The notes under the pieces are model-generated. The model saw only the letters and a list, made by a program, of their open reading frames with translations. It did not search any database and was not told the origin of the DNA. From NCBI GenBank assembly GCA_025963385.1, contig JAOPUT010000377.1:1-40292 (forward strand): a stretch of DNA of 40,292 nt, written 5' to 3'. Positions 19,628-27,702 of this stretch are shown piece after piece (the first letter of the stretch is position 1; every line of letters begins with the position of its first letter). Origin of the DNA: Mycobacterium sp. GTDB taxonomy: Bacteria; Actinomycetota; Actinomycetes; Mycobacteriales; Mycobacteriaceae. The translations under genes were made by a program, and so were the position numbers.

Positions 19628-21289
19628 GTGCCCCACGTCGTCACCCAGTCGTGTTGCAGCGACGGGTCCTGTGTCTACGCGTGCCCGGTGAACTGCATCC
19701 ACCCGTCGCCGGACGAGCCGGGCTTCGCCACGGCGGAGATGCTCTACATCGACCCGGTGGCGTGCGTGGACTGTGGCGCCTGCGTCTCGGCATGTCCGGT
19801 CGGCGCCATCGCTCCCGACACGAAGCTCGCGCCTGAGCAGTTGCCGTTCATCGAGCTCAACGCATCCTTCTACCCCAAGCGCGATGGCAAGCTGCCGCCG
19901 ACGTCCAAGCTAGCGCCCGTGCTCGAGGCGCCGATGGTCCGTTCGCGGTCCGGGGGGCCACTGACGGTGGCCATCGTCGGCTCGGGGCCCGCAGCCATGT
20001 ACGCGGCCGACGAGCTCTTGACGCAGCGCGGCGTCGTCGTGAACGTGTTCGAGAAGCTGCCGACGCCATACGGTTTGGTGCGTGCCGGGGTGGCGCCGGA
20101 CCATCAGACCACCAAGCGTGTCACCACGCTGTTCGACAAGGTGACACGCCTGCCGGGATTCACGTTCTATCTGAACGTCGAGGTTGGCGAGCACGTCTCG
20201 TATGCCGAACTGGCTCGGCACCACCACGCCGTCCTCTACGCAGTCGGCGCCCCCAACGACCGTCGCCTCGACATCGAGGGGATGGGCCTGGCCGGTAGCG
20301 GCACCGCGACCGGGATGGTGGCGTGGATCAACGGTCATCCCGAATTCACCGACCTGCCGGTCGATCTGAGCTCGGAACGCATCGTCGTGATCGGCAACGG
20401 CAACGTGGCGCTCGACGTCGCGCGCGTCCTCACGACCGATCCGGACGCCTTGGCGCGCACCGACATCTCCGATCACGCGCTCGCTGCGCTGCGCGACTCC
20501 CGCGTTCGGGAAGTCGTCGTCGCCGCTCGGCGGGGGCCTGCCGCTTCGGCGTTCACTCTGCCGGAACTGATCGGGCTGACCGCCACCCACGAGGTGGTGC
20601 TCGACTCGGCCGACCACGATCTCGTGCTGCGCGACCTCGCCAACGAGACCGACCCGCTCATTCGAAACAAGCTCGAGGTGCTGTCGAAGCTTGGCGATGC
20701 GTCCGCTCCGATCAACCGACCCCGCATCCGGCTGGCGTACCGACTGACCCCGCTGCGACTGCTCGGAGATCGGGCCGTTGCGGGCATCGCGTTCACCACG
20801 ACCGGCACCGACGAGGTCCAGCGATTCGATGCGGGGATGGTGCTGACGTCGATTGGCTACCGCGGCAAGCCGATTCGCGACCTTCCCTTCGACGAGGCCG
20901 CCGCGGTGGTGCCCAACGAGGGTGGGCGTGTCACCGGGATGCCCGGCGCCTACGTGGCCGGCTGGATCAAGCGCGGCCCGACGGGATTCATCGGCACCAA
21001 CAAGTCCTGTGCGGCGGAGACGGTGCACAACCTCGTCGCCGACTACAACGACGGCGGCCTGGCCGATCCGACGGCGAGGCCCGCGGCGCTGGACAAGTTG
21101 ATCCGTGCCCGCCAGCCCGCCGTCGTCGATGCGGCGGGATGGCAGGCCATCGACGGGGCGGAGATCGCGCGTGGCGGCGACGACCGTCCGCGTGCGAAGT
21201 TCACGGCCATTCCCGACATGCTGGCGGCCGCGGCGACCGCGCCGCCTCCGTCACTCGGCCAGCGACTGCTCTCGGGGCTGCGGCGCTAG
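19628..21289 (+). CDS. fprB: Ferredoxin/ferredoxin-NADP reductase fusion FprB
   Basis: A 553-residue fusion. The N-terminal 70 residues are a two-cluster ferredoxin with CSDGSCVYACPVNCIHPSPDE and CVDCGACVSACPVGAIAPD. The first set lacks one position of a classic 4Fe site, as in 7Fe ferredoxins. The rest is an adrenodoxin-reductase-like flavoprotein: the FAD motif VAIVGSGPAAMYAADELL with YGLVRAGVAPDHQTTK, the NADP motif VVIGNGNVALDVARVL, and the C-terminal AYVAGWIKRGPTGFIGTNK. It would move electrons between NADPH and ferredoxin-dependent oxygenases; the AurF-like oxygenase just upstream and the P450 about 570 bp downstream are candidate partners (inference). The TAG stop shares CTAG with the convergent VOC gene. 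Confidence 0.95.
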   Translation: MPHVVTQSCCSDGSCVYACPVNCIHPSPDEPGFATAEMLYIDPVACVDCGACVSACPVGAIAPDTKLAPEQLPFIELNASFYPKRDGKLPPTSKLAPVLEAPMVRSRSGGPLTVAIVGSGPAAMYAADELLTQRGVVVNVFEKLPTPYGLVRAGVAPDHQTTKRVTTLFDKVTRLPGFTFYLNVEVGEHVSYAELARHHHAVLYAVGAPNDRRLDIEGMGLAGSGTATGMVAWINGHPEFTDLPVDLSSERIVVIGNGNVALDVARVLTTDPDALARTDISDHALAALRDSRVREVVVAARRGPAASAFTLPELIGLTATHEVVLDSADHDLVLRDLANETDPLIRNKLEVLSKLGDASAPINRPRIRLAYRLTPLRLLGDRAVAGIAFTTTGTDEVQRFDAGMVLTSIGYRGKPIRDLPFDEAAAVVPNEGGRVTGMPGAYVAGWIKRGPTGFIGTNKSCAAETVHNLVADYNDGGLADPTARPAALDKLIRARQPAVVDAAGWQAIDGAEIARGGDDRPRAKFTAIPDMLAAAATAPPPSLGQRLLSGLRR

Positions 21290-21735
21290 CCCTGACCCAT
21301 CGCCGCGGCGATCTCCTCCATGCTGACCTCCCGCACGGGCTGCCCGAGCGACCACTGGTGTCCGAACGGATCGCGAACGATCCCGTAGCGGTCACCCCAG
21401 AACTGGTCCTCCAGTGGGGCCACCACGACCGCGCCGGCATCGACGGCTCGCGCGAAGGCGGTCTCGACGTCGGGTACCTGCAGATGGATCGTGACGGGGG
21501 TGCCCCCCAACGACGTCGGCGTCGTCGACTTGCCGTCGTTGAAGTCGGGGAAGTCGTCGTTGAGCATCACCGTCGACCCGTTGATGGTGAGCGCGGCGTG
21601 CACGAGCCTGCCGTCGGGGTGGGGCACCCGGCCCAGCTCGGTGGCGCCGAAGGCCTTGACGTAGAAGTCGATGGCCGCCGCGGCGTCGTCGACGACGAGG
21701 TGGGGTGACAGGGTTGGTTGAACTTCGATGGCCAC
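21286..21735 (-). CDS. VOC/glyoxalase-like protein (PhnB type, Rv0887c-like)
   Basis: A 149-residue vicinal-oxygen-chelate protein of the PhnB type. The start is GTG 21733-21735 (MAIEVQPTLSPHLVVDDAAAAIDFY), preceded by AGAGGA; the frame is open to 21777 but without a better start. The fold is visible as two beta-alpha-beta-beta-beta halves: FYVKAFGATELGRVPHPDGRLVHAALTINGSTVMLNDDF, then HLQVPDVETAFARAVDAGAVVVAPLEDQFWGDRYGIVRDPFGHQWSLGQ. Such proteins bind small hydrophobic or metal-chelated substrates; the actual substrate is unknown. It is divergent from the P450, with a perfect palindrome between them. Confidence 0.88.
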   Translation of the reverse strand: MAIEVQPTLSPHLVVDDAAAAIDFYVKAFGATELGRVPHPDGRLVHAALTINGSTVMLNDDFPDFNDGKSTTPTSLGGTPVTIHLQVPDVETAFARAVDAGAVVVAPLEDQFWGDRYGIVRDPFGHQWSLGQPVREVSMEEIAAAMGQG

Positions 21736-21763
21736 GATGGTTCCTCTCGATGGCGGGTGGACT

Positions 21764-21785
21764 CTACTATCGACCACCCGTAGTG
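21764..21785. promoter_or_regulatory. Degenerate second operator-like element before the VOC gene
   Basis: The segment contains CTACTATCGACCACCCGTAG, in which ATCGACCAC resembles GTCGACTAC of the perfect palindrome 25 bp away. On the minus strand it overlaps TAGAGT, a possible -10 box of the VOC gene. It may be a weaker copy of the same operator; it could also be chance. Confidence 0.3.
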
Positions 21786-21807
21786 CCGATTCTCATCGTC
21801 GCGGATC

Positions 21808-21827
21808 TTCAGTAGTCGACTACTGAA
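21808..21827. promoter_or_regulatory. Perfect 20-bp palindrome between VOC and P450 genes (probable operator)
   Basis: TTCAGTAGTCGACTACTGAA is a perfect inverted repeat with no spacer, centred 43 bp upstream of the P450 start and about 82 bp upstream of the VOC start. No run of T follows, and it lies between divergent genes, so a terminator is unlikely. The symmetry and length fit a TetR- or MarR-type operator, though no regulator gene is adjacent. Confidence 0.65.
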
Positions 21828-21860
21828 TGCACCCCGTACCCACGCCGTGATGCTGGGACC

Positions 21861-23291
21861 ATGTTGAGGACCGGGGAAGACCGCGACATTTCGGCGCTGC
21901 CGCTCGCGCCAAGAAGTCCGTTGCCGCGCAGGGATCAGATCGCGGCGCTACGCACCTATCACACGGGATGCGAGAAGTTCAGGGCCGCAGGGGGACCGGT
22001 GAGCCGGGTCAAGCTGGCTCCGAGGTGGATGCTCCCCGAGATCGTCGTGGTGACGTCGCCGCAGGCGATACACGACGTCCTCGGACTGTGCCCGGGCGTC
22101 ACCGAGCGAACGCGCATCCACGAGGAGATGCGCGGACTCATCGGTGCCAACCTGTTCGACGTCACCTACCAGGAATGGGTGCCGCGGCGCCGCCTGCTGC
22201 AACCACTGTTCACCAAGAAGCGCGTACACGGCTTCGGCAGTCACATGACCCAGGCCGCCGAGACGATCGCGGCGAGTTGGCAGTCGGGCCGCGAGGTGGA
22301 TCTGGACCTCGAGTGTCGACGGCTGGCGCTGCGCGCGCTCGGCAGATCGGTCCTCGGTATCGACCTCGACGAGCGAGCCGACAGGATCGCCGAGCCGCTG
22401 CGGATCATGTTGCAGTACATCGCAGATCGCGGTGCGTCACCGGTGCGGCTGCCGTCCTGGGTGCCGACGCCCGCCAGGAGGCGGGCCCGTCGAGCGAGTG
22501 CCGAACTGCGCGCCCTGGCGGCCGAGGTGCTGCGGGGCTGCCGGGAGGACCCGACCCGCGATGCGCCGCTGGTGCGTGCGCTCCTGGAGGCGACCGACCC
22601 CGTGACGGGCAGCCGGCTGACCGACGACGAGATCCGCGACGAGCTGATCGTCTTCATGGGCGCGGGCCACGACACCACGGCGACCACGCTGGCATATGCG
22701 TTGTGGCAGTTGGGCAGACATCCGCAGCTGCAGGAACGCGTCAGGGCGGAGGCCGCGGCGGTCGGCGATCGTCGCCTGCTGCCGGACGACGTGCCCCACC
22801 TCGGCTTCACCATGCAGGTGCTCCACGAGGCATTGCGCCTCTGTCCTCCTGCCGCGGTGTCCGGCCGGTTGGTCACCGAGGACATCGAGGTCGACGGCTA
22901 CCGGGTCCATGCGGGGACCATGGTGATGGTCGGCGTCTACGCCGTGCAGCGGGATCCGGCGCTGTGGGTCGATGCGGCCACGTTCGATCCCGACAGGTTC
23001 CGGCCCGGTGCAGCGGCCAGCATCGACCGCTGGCAGTACCTGCCGTTCGGGGCCGGGCCACGGACGTGCGTCGGCGACCACTTCGCCATGCTCGAACTCG
23101 TGCTGGCCCTTGGCACGATCGTCCGCAGCCACGAGATCCGTGCCACCGCTCCGCAGTTCCCGATGGCCGTCCCCTTCACGCTGGTCGCAGGCGGCCCGAT
23201 CCCGGCCAGGGTGACCCCGCGTCCGGGCTACACCACGGAGAACGCGGTGGGCAGTGCCGTCCGGCCGGTGAGCGCCGACAGCACGGTCTGA
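21861..23291 (+). CDS. Cytochrome P450
   Basis: A 476-residue soluble P450 monooxygenase starting at ATG 21861 (MLRTGEDRDISALPLAPRS). Diagnostic parts are the C-helix region (EWVPRRRLLQPLFTKKRV), the I helix with the oxygen-activating FMGAGHDTTATTLAYAL, the K-helix ExxR in HEALRLCPP, the PERF-like ATFDPDRFRPGA, and the heme loop FGAGPRTCVGDHFAML with the cysteine ligand. The CYP family number cannot be given without comparison. It is absent from the M. tuberculosis order as I recall it. FprB, encoded nearby, could supply electrons. The last 21 codons overlap the 3' end of the convergent MDMPI-type gene. Confidence 0.95.
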   Translation: MLRTGEDRDISALPLAPRSPLPRRDQIAALRTYHTGCEKFRAAGGPVSRVKLAPRWMLPEIVVVTSPQAIHDVLGLCPGVTERTRIHEEMRGLIGANLFDVTYQEWVPRRRLLQPLFTKKRVHGFGSHMTQAAETIAASWQSGREVDLDLECRRLALRALGRSVLGIDLDERADRIAEPLRIMLQYIADRGASPVRLPSWVPTPARRRARRASAELRALAAEVLRGCREDPTRDAPLVRALLEATDPVTGSRLTDDEIRDELIVFMGAGHDTTATTLAYALWQLGRHPQLQERVRAEAAAVGDRRLLPDDVPHLGFTMQVLHEALRLCPPAAVSGRLVTEDIEVDGYRVHAGTMVMVGVYAVQRDPALWVDAATFDPDRFRPGAAASIDRWQYLPFGAGPRTCVGDHFAMLELVLALGTIVRSHEIRATAPQFPMAVPFTLVAGGPIPARVTPRPGYTTENAVGSAVRPVSADSTV

Positions 23292-23836
23292 CCCTGGCCG
23301 ACGGCCACGCCGATCTGGGCAGCCAGCACCGTCGCCTCCTCGAGGATGGGCTCCGGCATCGCGACGTCCAGCCTCGCCGCCGCGGCGATGTCGAGACCGT
23401 GGACGACGAGCTCGAACACCCGGGTCGGCAGGTAGTTGCTCAGCCGGATGCCCAACCCGCCGATCACCTCGATCAGCGGATCGTCGACGGCTGCCAGGTC
23501 GTCGAAGGCCCGCCGGGCGAGGGCCTCGATGGTCGCCACGGGTTGCTCGCCGAGATCGCGACCGGCCTGACGGCCGCGTTCGGTGATCGCCTCGGCGCCG
23601 CTGCTGGAGGCGTACTCCCGGATCTGTGCGTAGTAGTCGGCGGGGCTCGTCACGTCCTCCCGCTCCGCGGGGTGTCGTAGATAGGTGCTGACGGTGATCA
23701 GCGAGCGCGACGTGTGCCCGACGAGTGCCCGCAGGTCCCAGTCGCCGAGACCTGGTCTCTCCCAAGCGGATTCGGGGATGGCGCGGACGAGTGTGACGAA
23801 CGTCTGCGCGGCTGAGGTGAAGGTCTCGACGGACAT
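23228..23836 (-). CDS. Maleylpyruvate isomerase/mycothiol-dependent enzyme family (DinB-like)
   Basis: A 202-residue protein of the MDMPI_N/TIGR03086-like group. The start is ATG 23834-23836 ([20 protein letters not shown]), which shares its A with the citA stop (TGATG). Family features are PGLGDWDLRALVGHTSRSLITVSTYL with a metal-binding histidine, and LPTRVFELVVHGLDIAAAARLDV with the Glu and His of the other half of the site. Relatives use mycothiol or are involved in thiol transfer, but many are uncharacterised. It appears to be the second gene of a citA operon. Its 3' end overlaps the P450 coding region by 64 bp. Confidence 0.85.
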   Translation of the reverse strand: MSVETFTSAAQTFVTLVRAIPESAWERPGLGDWDLRALVGHTSRSLITVSTYLRHPAEREDVTSPADYYAQIREYASSSGAEAITERGRQAGRDLGEQPVATIEALARRAFDDLAAVDDPLIEVIGGLGIRLSNYLPTRVFELVVHGLDIAAAARLDVAMPEPILEEATVLAAQIGVAVGQGQTVLSALTGRTALPTAFSVV

Positions 23837-24963
23837 CACGATGCCTTGATCTGGTCCCAGCCCTCGACGGATTGCGGGCTGCGCGGTGCAGGCCCGACGT
23901 AGATCGCCGCCGGGCGTACCAACTTGCCGAGCCGCTTCTGTTCCAGGATGTGTGCACACCAGCCCGCAGTGCGCCCACAGGTGAACATCGCGGGCATCAT
24001 CTTGGGGGGCACGCCCGCGAAGTCGAGCATGACGGCGGCCCAGAACTCGACGTTGGTCTCGATCGCGCGGTCGGGGCGTCGCTCGCGCAACTCGGCCAGC
24101 GCGGCCTGCTCGAGTGCGGCGGCCACCTCGAAGCGCGGGGCCCCCAGCCGTTTCGCCGTTGCCCTCAGCACGCGGGCGCGTGGGTCCTCCGCGCGGTAGA
24201 CGCGGTGCCCGAAGCCCATCAGCTTGTCGTGCCGGTCAAGGATCGCCTTGACCACGGCGCGGGCGTCGCCCGAGCGTTCGACCTCCTCGATCATCGGCAG
24301 CACGCGGGCGGGGGCGCCACCGTGCAGTGGGCCGCTCATCGCACCGACGGCGCCCGACAGCGATGCCGCGACGTCGGCTCCCGTCGACGCGATCACCCGC
24401 GCGGTGAAGGTGGAGGCGTTCATGCCGTGCTCGGCCGCCGTGACCCAGTACGCGTCGATGGCCTCGACGTGTCTCGGGTCGGGGTCGCCCTTCCAGCGCG
24501 TCATGAAACGCTCTGTGACGGTGGCACATTCGTCGATCGTCCGCTGCGGCACTGCGGGCTGGTAGATGCCGCGGGCCGACTGCGCGACATAGGAGAGGGC
24601 CATCACCGAGGCGCGCGCCAGCTGGTCGCGCGCGGTGTCGTCGTCGATGTCGAGCAGCGGCTGATAACCCCAGATCGGCGCGAGCATCGCCAGGCCGGCC
24701 TGAACGTCGACCCTGACGTCCCCGGTGTGGATGGGCAGGGGAAAGGGCTCCGCGGGTGTCAGCCCGTGGCCGAAGCGGCCGTCGACCAGCAGTGACCACA
24801 CGTCGCCGAACGTGACGTGCTGAGTCACCAGGTCTTCGATGTCGACACCGCGGTAGCGCAGTGCCCCGCCGTCCTTGTCGGGTTCGGCGATCTGGGTGGT
24901 GAAGGCGACGACGCCTTCGAGTCCCTCCACGAAGCCGTCGGGAAGATTGGCCGCGCTAGTCAT
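23836..24963 (-). CDS. citA: Citrate synthase family protein CitA (Rv0889c-like)
   Basis: A 375-residue citrate synthase-fold enzyme that would condense acetyl-CoA, or a related acyl-CoA, with oxaloacetate. Family motifs are [14 protein letters not shown] near the N-terminus, [17 protein letters not shown] and [19 protein letters not shown] with the two active-site histidines. Where most citrate synthases have the catalytic Asp in NVDFxxG, this protein reads [16 protein letters not shown], a Glu. It ends with [29 protein letters not shown]. The start is ATG 24961-24963; GAGAAT lies six bases upstream, compatible with a leaderless mRNA. It is distinct from gltA2, which lies only 3.5 kb away. 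Confidence 0.93.
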   Translation of the reverse strand: MTSAANLPDGFVEGLEGVVAFTTQIAEPDKDGGALRYRGVDIEDLVTQHVTFGDVWSLLVDGRFGHGLTPAEPFPLPIHTGDVRVDVQAGLAMLAPIWGYQPLLDIDDDTARDQLARASVMALSYVAQSARGIYQPAVPQRTIDECATVTERFMTRWKGDPDPRHVEAIDAYWVTAAEHGMNASTFTARVIASTGADVAASLSGAVGAMSGPLHGGAPARVLPMIEEVERSGDARAVVKAILDRHDKLMGFGHRVYRAEDPRARVLRATAKRLGAPRFEVAAALEQAALAELRERRPDRAIETNVEFWAAVMLDFAGVPPKMMPAMFTCGRTAGWCAHILEQKRLGKLVRPAAIYVGPAPRSPQSVEGWDQIKAS

Positions 24964-25033
24964 GGGCAGATTCTCGCACCTTGGCCTGCGCAGATCGATA
25001 CCGGTCGGTAACCAGACGCCCCGTCCGTGGGCG

Positions 25034-25039
25034 TACCGT
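25034..25039 (+). promoter_or_regulatory. Likely leaderless -10 box of pdxH
   Basis: TACCGT (form TANNNT) ends seven bases before GTG 25047. This spacing supports that GTG as both the transcription and translation start of pdxH and argues against the longer open frame beginning at 24981. Confidence 0.45.
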
Positions 25040-25046
25040 CTGCCGC

Positions 25047-25718
25047 GTGGATCCGAACGACTCCGACGGCCAGGAACGCTTGGCGCGCATGCGCGTGGAG
25101 TACGGCTCCCCCGAGAAGGACGGCAGCCCTGGCCTCGATGCCGACTGGCTCGTCGACGGCTGGATCGTGTTGTTGCGCAAGTGGTTAGCCGACGCCGAGG
25201 AGGCGGGTATCGCGGAGCCGAACGCGATCGTGGTCGGCACGGTCGACGCCGAGGGAAGGCCCGCGACCCGCACGGTGTTGTGCAAGGGCGTGGACGAGAC
25301 CGGCATCACCTTCTACACCAACTACGGCTCGGCCAAGGGTCAGCAGCTCGCCGCGACGCCGTACGCGTCGGCGACGTTCCCGTGGTTCGCGCTCGGCCGC
25401 CAGGTCCACATCCGCGGCGCCGTCACCAAGGTCACGGCCGAGACGACGGCGAGTTACTGGGCGAAGCGTCCGCGCGGCTCACAGCTGGGGGCGTGGGCGT
25501 CGCACCAGTCCAGCCCCATCGCCTCCCGTGAGGCGCTGGAACGGCAGCTCGCCGAGGTCACCGAGCGGTTCGCAGACGTCGAGGCGGTGCCGGTCCCGCC
25601 GAACTGGGGTGGTTACCGCATCGCCCCCGACGTCGTCGAGTTCTGGCAGGGCCGCGAGAACCGGGTGCACAACCGGATCCGCGTGACCGGAGCAGCCATC
25701 GAGCGACTGCAGCCCTGA
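25047..25718 (+). CDS. pdxH: Pyridoxamine 5'-phosphate oxidase PdxH
   Basis: PdxH oxidises pyridoxine or pyridoxamine phosphate to PLP with FMN. The 223-residue protein shows the FMN-binding core [36 protein letters not shown], the segment [12 protein letters not shown], the [23 protein letters not shown] motif, and the conserved C-terminus [28 protein letters not shown]. The start at GTG 25047 ([15 protein letters not shown]) gives the usual family length and fits a -10 box seven bases upstream. In M. tuberculosis pdxH is elsewhere (Rv2607), so its place here differs. The MFS gene starts two bases after the stop. Confidence 0.95.
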   Translation: MDPNDSDGQERLARMRVEYGSPEKDGSPGLDADWLVDGWIVLLRKWLADAEEAGIAEPNAIVVGTVDAEGRPATRTVLCKGVDETGITFYTNYGSAKGQQLAATPYASATFPWFALGRQVHIRGAVTKVTAETTASYWAKRPRGSQLGAWASHQSSPIASREALERQLAEVTERFADVEAVPVPPNWGGYRIAPDVVEFWQGRENRVHNRIRVTGAAIERLQP

Positions 25719-25720
25719 GG

Positions 25721-26980
25721 GTGGCAGGGCTCTTCGCCGACACGACGCCGCTGCGGACGCCGGACTTCCGCAGGCTGTGGCTAGCAGGCATCGTCACCGT
25801 CATCGGGGCGAACCTCACGATCTTCGCCGTCCCGGTCCAGCTCTACGCGCTCACGCAGAACTCCGCCTACGTCGGCCTTTCCGGCATCTTCGCCCTGGTC
25901 CCGCTGGTGGTCTTCGGGCTGTGGGGCGGCGCGTGGGCGGACGCGATGGACCGCAGGCTGCTGCTCGTCATCGCGTCCATCGGACTGGCGGTGTCGTCGG
26001 TGCTGCTGTGGCTGCAGGCGGCGCTCGAGCTCAACAACGTGTGGGTGGTGCTGTGCCTGCTGTCGGTGCAGCAGGCGTTCTTCGCGATCAACAGCCCCAC
26101 CCGGTCGGCCGCGGTCCCGCGGATGGTGCCTGCCGATCAGCTGCCGGCGGCCAACTCGCTCAACATGACGGTCATGCAGTTCGGCGCGATCGTCGGGCCG
26201 CTGCTCGCGGGCGTAATGCTGCACTTCGTCGACCTGTCGACGCTGTACCTGATCGACGCGATCACGTGCATCGCGCCCATCGTGGCGACGTTTCAGCTGG
26301 CGAAGATGCCTCCGACGGGGACGGCGCAGGGTTCCGCGAAGTGGGGCTTTGCCGCGGTCCTCGACGGGTTTCGCTACCTGGCAGGCAACCGCGTGGTGCT
26401 GATGTCCTTCGTCGTCGACCTGATCGCCATGATCTTCGGCATGCCGCGCGCACTCTTCCCACAGATGGCCCATGAGAGCTTCGGTGGGCCCGTCGAGGGA
26501 GGCAGTGCGATGGCGTACCTGTCGGCGGCGATCGCCGTCGGCGCCGTCGCCGGCGGCATCTTCTCGGGCTGGCTGCCGCGGATCCAACGTCAGGGACTCG
26601 CGGTGGTGGTCGCGATCGTCGTGTGGGGGGTGGCGATGGTCGGCTTCGGGCTCGCCGCAGGATTCGCGAACGGGCACGCTGGCGCTTTGCTGTGGATCGC
26701 ACTGGCTTTCCTGGCGATCGGTGGCGCCGCGGACATGGTGTCGTCGGCGTTCCGCTCGACGATTCTGCAGCAGGCGGCGTCCGACGACCTGCGGGGCCGT
26801 CTGCAGGGTGTCTTCACCGTCGTCGTCGCTGGTGGGCCGCGCTTGGCCGACGCCGTTCACGGGGCGTCGGCGGCCGTCGTCGGCACGACGGTGGCCGCTG
26901 CCGGCGGGGGTGGCCTCGTCGTCGTCGGCGTGGTGATCGCCGCCCTGCTGGTGCCTGCCTTCGTCCGCTATCGGGCCTGA
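25721..26980 (+). CDS. MFS transporter, EntS-like
   Basis: A 419-residue major facilitator transporter with about 12 membrane helices, beginning at GTG 25721 (MAGLFADTTPLRTPDFRRLWLAG). Motifs include LWGGAWADAMDRRLLL after helix 2, which fits the MFS loop signature, and the second-half loop GWLPRIQRQGL. The sequence style (RTPDFRRLW, AFFAINSPTRSAAVPRMVPADQLPAANSLN) fits the EntS/enterobactin exporter-like group. The substrate is unknown. It is almost certainly cotranscribed with pdxH (2-bp gap). The TetR pair begins 47 bp downstream in the same direction and is a candidate regulator. Confidence 0.92.
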   Translation: MAGLFADTTPLRTPDFRRLWLAGIVTVIGANLTIFAVPVQLYALTQNSAYVGLSGIFALVPLVVFGLWGGAWADAMDRRLLLVIASIGLAVSSVLLWLQAALELNNVWVVLCLLSVQQAFFAINSPTRSAAVPRMVPADQLPAANSLNMTVMQFGAIVGPLLAGVMLHFVDLSTLYLIDAITCIAPIVATFQLAKMPPTGTAQGSAKWGFAAVLDGFRYLAGNRVVLMSFVVDLIAMIFGMPRALFPQMAHESFGGPVEGGSAMAYLSAAIAVGAVAGGIFSGWLPRIQRQGLAVVVAIVVWGVAMVGFGLAAGFANGHAGALLWIALAFLAIGGAADMVSSAFRSTILQQAASDDLRGRLQGVFTVVVAGGPRLADAVHGASAAVVGTTVAAAGGGGLVVVGVVIAALLVPAFVRYRA

Positions 26981-27015
26981 GTTCGCCGCTCAGCGTTTCA
27001 CGTGCGCAAGAGGGT

Positions 27016-27021
27016 TAACAT
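27016..27021 (+). promoter_or_regulatory. Likely leaderless -10 box of the TetR pair
   Basis: TAACAT (form TANNNT) ends six bases before the GTG start of the first TetR gene. The spacing is typical of leaderless mycobacterial promoters and lies in the 47-bp gap after the MFS gene, so the TetR pair can have its own promoter. Confidence 0.5.
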
Positions 27022-27027
27022 CTTCTC

Positions 27028-27702
27028 GTGGCTGACGTGTCGAACGAGTCGCCGGGTCTCCGTGAGCGCAAGAAACTCCGGACCCGTGCCGTGCTCATCG
27101 ACGCTGCCATGGATCTATGTCTAAAGCAGGGCTACGAGCAGACCACCGTCGAGCAGATCGCGGCGTCGGCCGACGTGTCGCCGAGGACCTTCAGCCGCTA
27201 CTTCCCGACCAAGGATGCGGTGTTCCTCACCCTGATCGACGACTACGCATACGAGGTGGCCATCGCGCTGGAGACGGTGGACTCCGAGGTCGGGCCACTC
27301 GAAGCCATGCGGCGGGCCCACGTGGCGGTGCTGACGCGGGTGGCGACCAGACAGGTCGGCAGGCTCACCACCGACCGCATCATCCTCATGCTCAAGGTCA
27401 TCAACGCTTCGGACACGCTGAAGCAGGCGGCCTTCGAGTTCCGCCACGACATGACCGCCGTCGTGCTGGCCAAGCGCATGGGTGTGAACGTCGACGATCG
27501 GCGCGCGCACTTGGTGAACGTGATCTTCTCGGCCACCATCGTGGCGGCATGCGGTGACCTCATCGCCGACACCGAGACCGTCCGGTTGGGGCCGATGATC
27601 ATGGTGGACCGCCTCAACGAGGCCTTCGGACAGTTGGCCGTGATGTCGTCACACCTGAAGTGTCCGCCTGCGGCGTCCGACTACGAGCCGGTGTATGGCT
27701 GA
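27028..27702 (+). CDS. TetR-family regulator, first of a tandem pair
   Basis: A 224-residue regulator starting at GTG 27028 (MADVSNESPGLRERKKLRTRAV). The DNA-binding domain covers about residues 12-65, with the recognition region SADVSPRTFSRYFPTKDAV. The C-terminal ligand/dimerisation domain is all-helical and unlike that of the next gene (for example VATRQVGRLTTDRIILMLKVIN). Its last eight bases overlap the start of the second TetR gene, so both are made from one mRNA. Targets are unknown; the MFS gene upstream and the regulator pair itself are the nearest candidates. Confidence 0.93.
   Translation: MADVSNESPGLRERKKLRTRAVLIDAAMDLCLKQGYEQTTVEQIAASADVSPRTFSRYFPTKDAVFLTLIDDYAYEVAIALETVDSEVGPLEAMRRAHVAVLTRVATRQVGRLTTDRIILMLKVINASDTLKQAAFEFRHDMTAVVLAKRMGVNVDDRRAHLVNVIFSATIVAACGDLIADTETVRLGPMIMVDRLNEAFGQLAVMSSHLKCPPAASDYEPVYG

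Noticed and set aside
21968..23680. 570-codon plus-strand frame overlapping the P450 and the MDMPI-type gene
   Set aside because: It runs in another frame through the P450 heme and I-helix motifs and has no recognisable domain.
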